From the NCBI GenBank assembly GCA_903927755.1, contig CAIYOD010000032.1:66391-130390 (forward strand): a stretch of 64,000 bases of DNA, in the 5' to 3' direction. Made by a program: the position numbers and the translations under genes. The notes beneath the pieces are model-generated. The model searched no databases. It was not told where the DNA came from and saw only the letters and a program-made list of their open reading frames with translations. Source of the DNA: an uncultured Thermoleophilia bacterium (GTDB taxonomy: Bacteria; Actinomycetota; Thermoleophilia; UBA2241). Positions 57,905 to 64,000 of the stretch are shown here, piece after piece. Every line of letters starts with the position of its first letter. Position 1 is the stretch's first letter.

Positions 57905-59353
57905 CTACTCGCCGGCCGCGACGTACGCGTCGACCAGGCCGTCCACCGTCTGCTTCATCTCGGCGCTGAGCGGCTCGGGCTTGTGGTTGGTCATGATGTC
58001 GACGAGCTTGCGATGCGCCTTCTCGGTGGCGTCGGGCGCGCCGTCCGCCTCCCAGTTCTTCTGGGTGCTGCGGTTGAGGATCGTCGGCCTCCACTGCAGC
58101 TTGCGCACGTGCCGCTTGGTGTGCTTCTGGCCGAGGAAGTCGCCGCCCTGGCCCACCGCGGCGATGGTGTCGAGCGCCAGCGTCTCTTCGCTGACCTCGA
58201 TGCCCTCGAGCGCGCGTCGATTCATCGAGATGACCTCGTCGGTGAGCACGACGAGCTCGCCGGCGCCGGAGAGACCGAAGTCGAGGTAGCCGATGTCGTG
58301 GTTGAGGTTCGAGCCGGCCTGCATGCTGAGCAGCGTGAGCTCGGTGATGTCGATGCCGGCGTTGGCATCGACGCACTGCGAGTCGCTGGTGCCCGCGTAG
58401 CCCCAGTTGGGGATGTCCATCCACTTGGCCATCTCTGTGATGCCGAGGTAGGTGGTGTAGTACTCGGCCGAGTTGTAGAGCGCCTGGACGGTGTTCATGT
58501 CGAGCTTGACCGGGCCCATGCCGGTGAGCAGAGGGGAGCCCGGGCGGCGGAGCTGGTGGATGACGACGCCGAAGAGCGACTCGGCGACGGCCTGCACGAT
58601 GTGGCCGGCGTGGGTGATCGGCGCGGTCGCACCGGCGATCGGCGCCGGGGAGTAGATGAGCGGGATGCCCCAGTCGGCGCAGAAGAGCAGCTTGTCGAGC
58701 ACTTCCGGTGCGTGCTGCAGCGGGCTGACGGGCTCGCCGTACTGGATGAAGTACGGCTTCTCGCGCAGCTGCTCGGCGCCGCCGCGGAAGGCCGAGGCGA
58801 TCTTCCACATGACCTCGAGGTCCTCCACGCCGGCGGCGGTCATCACCATCGGCTTGGTCGTGTTGCTGACCATGGCGCGGAAGCACTCGAGGTACGACGC
58901 ATAGGCGTCGATGTCGTGCGGATGCGCCGCCGACATGATGAAGTCGATGTTGGGGAGGCCGTCGCACAGGTGCGCCATGCGCGCCGTGTCAGCAAGGACG
59001 CTCAGACGGCGCTCGCGCGTCTCGAAGTCGTAGATGCTCATGAGGTCCGAGCCCGTTCCGAAGAACGAGTTGTAGCCGCCGAGCTGCATGGCCGGCTCGC
59101 CGTTCCGGTCGTACACGGGGATCATCGAGGGAACGGTGGCGCGAGCGGCGTCAACGGCCTCGCGCGGGATCTTGACGAGCTCGCCCTCGACGGTGGCGCC
59201 GGCGCCCTTGACGAGGATCTCGCGCGCCTCGGCGTGGGGCACGGTCATGCCCATCTCCGAGATGATCGTGAGGGCGGCGTCGTAGATCATCTGGCACTTC
59301 TCGTCCGAGAGCATCTTGAGGCGGCTCTCGAGGACGGCGGGCAGATCGGTCAT
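57905..59353 (-). CDS. Second MttB-family methyltransferase, non-pyrrolysine
   Basis: ATG 59353 with AAGGAG upstream gives 482 residues. Motifs follow the family: ALTIISEMGMTVPHAEAREI, FGTGSDLMSIYDFETRERRL near 95, NTTKPMVMTAAGVEDLEVMW near 145, SPAPIAGATAPITHAGHIVQ near 225, and GGDFLGQKHTKRHVRKLQW near 415. No TAG interrupts it. It is a clear but diverged paralogue of its neighbour, 24 bp away, so the two could form a heteromer or act on different methylated substrates. Both belong to COG5598-type proteins with a wide substrate range. Confidence 0.9.
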   Translation of the reverse strand: MTDLPAVLESRLKMLSDEKCQMIYDAALTIISEMGMTVPHAEAREILVKGAGATVEGELVKIPREAVDAARATVPSMIPVYDRNGEPAMQLGGYNSFFGTGSDLMSIYDFETRERRLSVLADTARMAHLCDGLPNIDFIMSAAHPHDIDAYASYLECFRAMVSNTTKPMVMTAAGVEDLEVMWKIASAFRGGAEQLREKPYFIQYGEPVSPLQHAPEVLDKLLFCADWGIPLIYSPAPIAGATAPITHAGHIVQAVAESLFGVVIHQLRRPGSPLLTGMGPVKLDMNTVQALYNSAEYYTTYLGITEMAKWMDIPNWGYAGTSDSQCVDANAGIDITELTLLSMQAGSNLNHDIGYLDFGLSGAGELVVLTDEVISMNRRALEGIEVSEETLALDTIAAVGQGGDFLGQKHTKRHVRKLQWRPTILNRSTQKNWEADGAPDATEKAHRKLVDIMTNHKPEPLSAEMKQTVDGLVDAYVAAGE

Positions 59354-59375
59354 CGTGGTGTCTCCTTGGGGGGGT

Positions 59376-60629
59376 CTAGGACTCTGCGGGCTCTGTCGAA
59401 TCGATGAAGGCCTTGAACGCGCCGAGGCCTTCCTCGATCTGTGCTGTGGTGACGCCTGAATACGCCAGGCGGAGATGGTACTCGGTCTCGTCCGGCGCTG
59501 CCTTCCCGAAGTGCAGGCGGGTGCAGAACGACACGCCGGTCTTGTCGAGCAGGAGGCGCCGGAAGTCCTCATGACCGGCGCAGCCGGTCAGGCGGACGGC
59601 GCCGGTCACGTCCGGGTACAGGTAGAACGTGGACTCGGGCGTGTGACAGCGCACGCCGGGCGTGTCGTTCAGGATGCGGAGCGCGGCGTCGCGCCTCCCT
59701 TCGAGCCGGGCCATCATCTCGCGGGGCCCGGTCTGGTCGCCGGTGAGCGCCTCCAGGGCGCCGTACTGAGCGAAGTGGTTGGGGCACGACTCCATGTTCA
59801 CGTTCATCTTCGTGATGATGTCGATGATCGGCTTTGGTCCGATAGCAGCGCCGAGGCGCCAGCCCGTCATCGCGTACTTCTTGCTGAACGTGTACAGGAT
59901 GACCGTGCGCTCCTGCATGCCGGGGCGCGACACGATCGACTCGCTGGCGCCGGCGAAGCGCACGTCGAAGTAGGCCTCGTCGCTGAGCACGAGCAGATCG
60001 TGCTTGAGTGCTATCTCGGCTATGCGGTCGAGCTCCTCGGGCGTGCACTCCGCGGCCGTGGGATTGTGGAGATCGTTCAGGATCAGCAGGCGCGTGCGCG
60101 GCGTGATGCGCCGCTCGATCGCATCGATGTCGATGGCATAGCGGTCACCGGCGTCCACGTACCCATACGGCACGGCGACCCCGCCCACGAACTCGATGAA
60201 CGAAGCGTAGATGGGGAAGCCGGGGTTCGGGTACAGCACTTCGTCGCCCATGTTCATGGCGGCCATGAGCCACTTGCCGATCACCGGCTTGCCGCCCGGC
60301 TGCACCGACACGTCGTCGGCGGTGTACGCGACGCTGCGAGCGGCGCTCACGTCGGCCGCCAAGGCCTCGCGCAGCGGCATGACGCCGGCGTTGGCGCAGT
60401 AGGTGGTCTTGCCGTCGCGGATGGCCTTGTTCATCGCCACGACGATGGGCTCGGCGGTCGGGATGTTGAGATCGCCCAGGTGGAACGGGTAGATCGTCCG
60501 TCCCTGCGCGGCGAGCGCGGCAGCCTCGGCCGAGACGGCGAACACCGTCTCGGTCCCGAGCCGCGTCACCCGGTCGGCCGGCACGAAGCCGGGTCCGGGC
60601 GCGGTGCTGTCTTCAGCGAGCGAGTGCAT
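59376..60629 (-). CDS. Class I/II PLP-dependent aminotransferase
   Basis: ATG 60629 with GGAAGGA upstream gives 417 residues. IYPFHLGDLNIPTAEPIVVA near 46, VSVQPGGKPVIGKWLMAA near 107 and NDLHNPTAAECTPEELDRIA near 180 are class I features. The PLP lysine is in LYTFSKKYAMTGWRLG near 245 and the carboxylate-binding Arg in YHLRLAYSG near 393. It moves an amino group between an amino acid and a 2-oxoacid. In an operon with two MttB homologues and a PanB homologue it may process the amino acid left after demethylation. That role is inference. Confidence 0.9.
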   Translation of the reverse strand: MHSLAEDSTAPGPGFVPADRVTRLGTETVFAVSAEAAALAAQGRTIYPFHLGDLNIPTAEPIVVAMNKAIRDGKTTYCANAGVMPLREALAADVSAARSVAYTADDVSVQPGGKPVIGKWLMAAMNMGDEVLYPNPGFPIYASFIEFVGGVAVPYGYVDAGDRYAIDIDAIERRITPRTRLLILNDLHNPTAAECTPEELDRIAEIALKHDLLVLSDEAYFDVRFAGASESIVSRPGMQERTVILYTFSKKYAMTGWRLGAAIGPKPIIDIITKMNVNMESCPNHFAQYGALEALTGDQTGPREMMARLEGRRDAALRILNDTPGVRCHTPESTFYLYPDVTGAVRLTGCAGHEDFRRLLLDKTGVSFCTRLHFGKAAPDETEYHLRLAYSGVTTAQIEEGLGAFKAFIDSTEPAES

Positions 60630-60654
60630 CAGGAGTCCTTCCGGCGCCGGGCGT

Positions 60655-61500
60655 TCAGCTCTTGGCCCAGTCGGCGAACTTCTCCTGCTCGCCCTCGAGC
60701 ATGCGGTAGCAGTGCTGCTCCTCGGGGAAGGCGCTGCCGCGGACGTCGTTCACGTACTCCGTCAGCGCCGCCGTGGAGACGCCGGCGAGGTCGGCGTACT
60801 TCTTCACGAACTTGGGCGTGAACGCCTGGAAGGTGCCGAGCACGTCGCTGACGATGAGCAGCTGGCCGTCGACGTCCGAGCCGGCACCGATGCCGAGCAC
60901 CGGGATCGGCAGCTCGGCACGGATGAAGCCGGCGACCTCCGGCGGCACTGCCTCGACGAGCAGGAGCTGGACGCCCGCCTCGTAGAGGGCCCGGGCGTCC
61001 TCCACCACGAGCTTGGCGGACTCGAGCGTGCGGCCCTGGGCCTTGTGCCCGCCGAGCTGGCCGGAGCTCTGCGGCGTGAGGCCGATGTGGCCGCAGACGG
61101 CGACGCCGGCGTCGAGGATCGCCCTCACGCGGGAGACGGTGCGCACGCCGCCCTCGAGCTTGATGGCGTCGACGTTCGCCTCCTTGAGGAAGCGGATGGC
61201 GTTGGTCACGGCATCCTCGTCCGATGCCTGGTAGCTGCCCAACGGCATATCGCCGATGATGAACGTGCCCGGGGCGCCACGGCGCACGGCCTCGCTGTGC
61301 ACGATGCACTGGTCCATGGTGACCGGCACGGTGCCGGGATAGCCGTAGACGCACATGCCGAGCGAGTCGCCGACGAGGATCATGTCGATCCCGGCCGCCT
61401 CCTCGAACGTCGCCGTCGGGTAGTCGTAGGCGGTGAGCCAGGTGATCTGTTCACCGGCGCGCTTCATCTCGTGCAGGTCGAACAGGCCTTTCTTCGGCAT
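60655..61500 (-). CDS. panB: Ketopantoate hydroxymethyltransferase homologue
   Basis: ATG 61500 with AGGAGG upstream gives 281 residues. Catalytic features are intact: ITWLTAYDYPTATFEEAAG near 19, the metal ligands in ILVGDSLGMCVYGYPG and GDMPLGSYQ, the substrate contact KLEGG and the catalytic Glu in LLVEAVPPEVAGFIRAE near 185. The enzyme adds a hydroxymethyl group from methylene-tetrahydrofolate to 3-methyl-2-oxobutanoate. No panC or panD is near. Its location next to methyltransferases and an aminotransferase suggests a one-carbon transfer to another 2-oxoacid, or an ordinary PanB that is simply displaced. Confidence 0.88.
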   Translation of the reverse strand: MPKKGLFDLHEMKRAGEQITWLTAYDYPTATFEEAAGIDMILVGDSLGMCVYGYPGTVPVTMDQCIVHSEAVRRGAPGTFIIGDMPLGSYQASDEDAVTNAIRFLKEANVDAIKLEGGVRTVSRVRAILDAGVAVCGHIGLTPQSSGQLGGHKAQGRTLESAKLVVEDARALYEAGVQLLLVEAVPPEVAGFIRAELPIPVLGIGAGSDVDGQLLIVSDVLGTFQAFTPKFVKKYADLAGVSTAALTEYVNDVRGSAFPEEQHCYRMLEGEQEKFADWAKS

Positions 61501-61556
61501 GGGGATGGACCTCCTGTGGGAATCTGGATTGCCGCAGCGGCGCGGACGCCGCGCTC

Positions 61557-62021
61557 TTACTGTTCGGTGGCGATGGGCCAGCCTTCGTCCTCGACGGACT
61601 CCGCCAGGACGAGCATGGTCTCGAGGTTCATCACGCCGGGGATGCGGGCGATGTCGACGCGGATGAGCTGCCCAAGGTGGTCGAGGTCGCGCAGAGCGAG
61701 CTCCACGACCATGTCGAACTGACCGGTGACGTGGTAGCAGGCACGGACCCCGGGGACGTCCTTGATGCCCTTCTCGAACTCCCGGATCGATTCCTCGCTG
61801 TGCTCGCGCAGGCGAGCGACGACGAGGGCGCGGACGGTGATGCCCAGCGCGGCGGGATCGATGACGGCGCGGTAGCCACGGATGGCGCCGCTGCGCTCCA
61901 GGCGACGAACGCGGCCCAGCATGGCGGACGGGGACAGACCGAGCTTGCGCGCAAGCGCGAGGTTGGACATGCGTCCGTCCTCCTGCAGGGCCAAGAGGAC
62001 CTCACGGTCGAGTGCATCCAC
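61557..62021 (-). CDS. Lrp/AsnC-family transcriptional regulator
   Basis: ATG 62021, after GGAAGG, gives 154 residues. The first 60 residues form the winged helix (LLALQEDGRMSNLALARKLG and SPSAMLGRVRRLERSGAIRG). The rest is the amino-acid-sensing domain, with FEKGIKDVPGVRACYHVTGQ near 85 and a conserved FDMVVELALRDLDHLGQLI. It leads the operon with panB, the aminotransferase and both MttB genes and probably responds to an amino acid or related substrate. Its own promoter and an inverted repeat lie directly upstream. Confidence 0.92.
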   Translation of the reverse strand: MDALDREVLLALQEDGRMSNLALARKLGLSPSAMLGRVRRLERSGAIRGYRAVIDPAALGITVRALVVARLREHSEESIREFEKGIKDVPGVRACYHVTGQFDMVVELALRDLDHLGQLIRVDIARIPGVMNLETMLVLAESVEDEGWPIATEQ

Positions 62022-62058
62022 GCCTTCCCCCTCCGGGAGCCGTTGATCGGTCCAGAGG

Positions 62059-62102
62059 AGTATTCAGTCTGATGTTCGCTCAGTCAAGCGCACAAGTGAA
62101 CA
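62059..62102 (-). promoter_or_regulatory. Promoter of the Lrp-MttB operon with inverted repeat
   Basis: On the minus strand TTGACT (62082-62087) and AATACT (62059-62064) are 17 bp apart, matching the -35 and -10 consensus at 5 and 4 of 6 bases. TGTTCGCT (62073-62080) and AGTGAACA (62095-62102) form an inverted repeat with one mismatch that flanks the -35 box. This is a likely Lrp binding site. No terminator is obvious in the remainder of the 166-bp gap (62022-62187). Confidence 0.6.
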
Positions 62103-62187
62103 ATCTTCCGTGAAGCGTGCGAATAACCGCTCGGATTGTCCGTTGGTGACCTGCCCGTCCTCGCCCGGAGAACGCATCCCCGGCGGG

Positions 62188-63186
62188 TCAGGGGCGCTCG
62201 GAGGCGACGATGTCGGCGAGCGCCTCGATCACCGCGACGCCGTCGTCGATGACGACGGCGTCGGCCTCGCCGGTGATCGCCGCGCGCTCGTCGGTATCGA
62301 CCGCGGCGATGAAGCCGGCGCGCTCGACGCCCCAGAGGAAGGCCGGCGCGCCTGACACGCCCACCGTGAGGCAGACGGCGGGTGCCGAGCGAGCGCCGGA
62401 GACGCCGATCTGGCGGTCTGGCGGCGCCCATGCGTTCATGACGACCGGGCGCGTGGCGCCGAAGGCCGCGCCCAAGCGGGCGGCGGCGGCGGCGACGCGC
62501 TCCACACCGTCGCGGCTGCCGGCACCTCTGCCGGCGACGACCAGGAGCTTCGCCGCCTCCAGATCGCCGGTCGTCGGCTGGTCGAGCACTTCCACGCTCT
62601 TGAGCGGCCCCGAAGCGGAGGAGTCGTCCTCGTGCAGCTCCGCGACCGTCTGCACCACGTGCTCGTTCGGCGCCGAAGGTCGGGCGTCGGACCAGCCCGC
62701 ATCCAAGGTGATGCACCAGGGAAGCGAGCGGAGCTCGAACAGACCCACAAGGTGGTTGGAGTAGACGCGCCGGCGGCACGCAAGGCCCTCTCCGCTGAGC
62801 TCCGCGTCCAGGATGTCCGTCATGACGGAGCCTCCTGTGCGCGCGGCCAGGCGGGCCGCCAGCTCGGTGCCGAGCGGGCCGCCGGGGAAGACGAAGAGCT
62901 CGGCGCCGCCGCCCGCCTCGAAGGCGGTCAGGGCGGCGGTCATGAGGTCGGCTCGCAGCGCGGGCGTGCGGATCAGGCGAACGTCTGTGGTCGGGGCGAG
63001 CTCGAGGAGGCTCTCCCGACCGGACTGGTCGGCATGGAAGAGATGGGTGGCCGCGACGAGCTTGACGTCTGCTCCGAGGCGCAGCCCCTCGCGGAGGAAG
63101 GCGCCGAGCGCCCGCGCCTGCCGCTCGGCAGTGGCCGCGGTCCCGTCCAGCACGGCGGCGACTCGGAGTGTCTCCCGAGCGCTCAC
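62188..63186 (-). CDS. etfA: Electron transfer flavoprotein alpha subunit
   Basis: GTG 63186 overlaps the etfB stop by 4 nt and gives 332 residues; the frame is open upstream but homology starts here. The N-terminal half has ALGAFLREGLRLGADVKLVA and LFVFPGGPLGTELAARLAAR near 95. The C-terminal FAD domain has AKLLVVAGRGAGSRDGVERV near 200, GATRPVVMNAWAPPDRQIGV and VCLTVGVSGAPAFLWGVERA near 270. FIAAVDTDERAAI closes the flavin site. It pairs with EtfB to shuttle electrons from flavin dehydrogenases. FAD motifs are somewhat diverged from textbook EtfA. Confidence 0.85.
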   Translation of the reverse strand: MSARETLRVAAVLDGTAATAERQARALGAFLREGLRLGADVKLVAATHLFHADQSGRESLLELAPTTDVRLIRTPALRADLMTAALTAFEAGGGAELFVFPGGPLGTELAARLAARTGGSVMTDILDAELSGEGLACRRRVYSNHLVGLFELRSLPWCITLDAGWSDARPSAPNEHVVQTVAELHEDDSSASGPLKSVEVLDQPTTGDLEAAKLLVVAGRGAGSRDGVERVAAAAARLGAAFGATRPVVMNAWAPPDRQIGVSGARSAPAVCLTVGVSGAPAFLWGVERAGFIAAVDTDERAAITGEADAVVIDDGVAVIEALADIVASERP

Positions 63187-64000
63187 AGCCGCTCCAGGCG
63201 CGCGCGGAGCTGGGTCTCGTACAGCGCGCGCGCCTTCTCCTCGGGAGTCCGGCCCGCGACGATCGTCCCCGCGCGTTCGCGGTCGATGGTCTCGAGGCTC
63301 GCAAGTACGGTCGGCTCGCCTGCGAGCGCCGCGGCGGCGTCGACGCCCAGCTCGCCGGATGAGAGCACGTCGAGGGAGCGTTCGCGCACCGCGAGCCGGT
63401 CCTTCAGCGTCGGCACCCGCAACATCGAGACGACGGCGTTGCCGACGGCGAGCACACACGGCGGCGCGATCGTCGCCCGAATCCATCCGCCTCCGGCCGC
63501 GAAGGTCACGCGGAGACGGCCGCGGGAGGCGATCTGGACGTCGGTGACCTCCGTCACGCAGGGCAGGCCCAACTCGTCGGCGACCAGGAACGGTACGGCG
63601 CCGCTCTCACCCGGACCGCAGCGGCTGCCGAGCAGCAGCACGTCCGGCGATCCGATCCGCCGCAGGTACGTGGCGATGACGGCGGCGGTCACCCGCGGCG
63701 CGAAGTCGAGGGCGGCGCGGGGGTCCACACGAGCGGCGCGCTCGAAGCCGAGCGCCTGCAGCGTCTGGAGGAAGGGGTCGGCCTCGCGGGCAGCCACGGA
63801 GAACGCCGCGAGGCTCGTCTCGAGGCCGGCCTCGGCTCGCGCGTCCCGCAGGCGCAGCGCGAGCTCCAGGGCGGCCTCGTCGAAGACGCCCAAGACGCGG
63901 CGGACGTACCGGGTCTCGGGAGCACCAGGTCCGCCGCCGCTCTCCGCCGCACCGCCGGCGGCGCGTGCCCAGTCCGGCGCGCGCAGCGCCTCGTAGTCCG
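63183..64000 (-). CDS. etfB: Electron transfer flavoprotein beta subunit (N-terminus cut by window edge)
   Basis: The frame was followed by hand past its internal TTG at 63893 to the right edge; 271 residues are visible. RYVRRVLGVFDEAALELALR and the following LRDARAEAGLETS are the typical EtfB N-terminal region. It continues with RRIGSPDVLLLGSRCGPGES near the AMP site and LPCVTEVTDVQIASRGRLRV. It ends 4 nt into etfA. A Gly/Ala-rich insert lies just before RYVRRV. It is the partner of EtfA. The dehydrogenase it serves may lie beyond the window. Confidence 0.85.
   Translation of the reverse strand, partial: DYEALRAPDWARAAGGAAESGGGPGAPETRYVRRVLGVFDEAALELALRLRDARAEAGLETSLAAFSVAAREADPFLQTLQALGFERAARVDPRAALDFAPRVTAAVIATYLRRIGSPDVLLLGSRCGPGESGAVPFLVADELGLPCVTEVTDVQIASRGRLRVTFAAGGGWIRATIAPPCVLAVGNAVVSMLRVPTLKDRLAVRERSLDVLSSGELGVDAAAALAGEPTVLASLETIDRERAGTIVAGRTPEEKARALYETQLRARLERL

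Noticed and set aside
56477-59353. Pyrrolysine in the MttB homologues
   Set aside because: Both genes read through without any internal TAG, so they are non-pyrrolysine members.

Overview
The window is about 64 kb of very GC-rich DNA with frequent GTG and TTG starts, dense co-directional operons and 1 to 8 nt gene overlaps. Gene content mixes actinobacterial-style regulators (PucR, GntR/HutC, TetR, Lrp) and dipeptide-type ABC transporters with ferredoxin- and corrinoid-type anaerobic chemistry (2-oxoacid:ferredoxin oxidoreductase, an aldehyde:ferredoxin oxidoreductase homologue, Fe-S serine dehydratase, MttB-family methyltransferases, ETF). This fits an amino-acid- and peptide-using member of the Actinomycetota, perhaps a Thermoleophilia- or Coriobacteriia-like lineage. 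That placement is inference. No rRNA, tRNA, CRISPR array or intact mobile element was seen.

Region 1 (1-21839). A PucR-type regulator, cut by the left edge, diverges from a long plus-strand run: a D-malate/tartrate-type dehydrogenase, a complete oligopeptide ABC transporter, a carboxylesterase, an M20 dipeptidase, a DUF1847 protein, a MalY-type C-S lyase, an Fe-S protein, an MFS exporter, an S9 peptidase and a QueG-like Fe-S protein. It ends in an agmatine module (N-carbamoylputrescine amidase, putrescine carbamoyltransferase, agmatine deiminase). It looks like uptake and breakdown of peptide or agmatine-type nitrogen compounds.

Region 2 (21840-24052). A small accessory patch holds a decayed MBL-fold hydrolase fragment and a two-gene minus-strand unit (winged-helix protein plus nucleotidyltransferase) with a perfect inverted repeat at its promoter, resembling an AbiE-like toxin-antitoxin locus.

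Region 3 (24053-42298). A 16-gene plus-strand run: urocanate hydratase, 2-oxoglutarate:ferredoxin oxidoreductase (four subunits), succinyl-CoA synthetase, histidine ammonia-lyase, imidazolonepropionase and glutamate formimidoyltransferase. It continues with an enolase-superfamily enzyme, an ornithine-cyclodeaminase-family enzyme, an Fe-S serine dehydratase and a three-subunit xanthine-dehydrogenase-type hydroxylase. Together they could take histidine to glutamate and, after deamination, 2-oxoglutarate to succinate with reduced ferredoxin and ATP.

Region 4 (42295-52660). A minus-strand peptide ABC transporter with a fused double ATPase ends in the same CTAG as the preceding operon. It diverges from a GntR/HutC regulator, which is followed by a divergent FAD-oxidoreductase/glpD pair. 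A shared 12-bp motif links the GntR gene with the glpD intergenic region.

Region 5 (52669-56476). An MDR-family reductase and an aldehyde:ferredoxin oxidoreductase homologue diverge from a TetR regulator across a near-palindromic operator. A related sequence lies upstream of the region 4 transporter.

Region 6 (56477-64000). A minus-strand operon Lrp-PanB-aminotransferase-MttB-MttB follows ETF alpha and beta genes, the last cut by the right edge. This five-gene set, with two non-pyrrolysine MttB homologues and no visible corrinoid protein, is the most promising uncharacterised system here.
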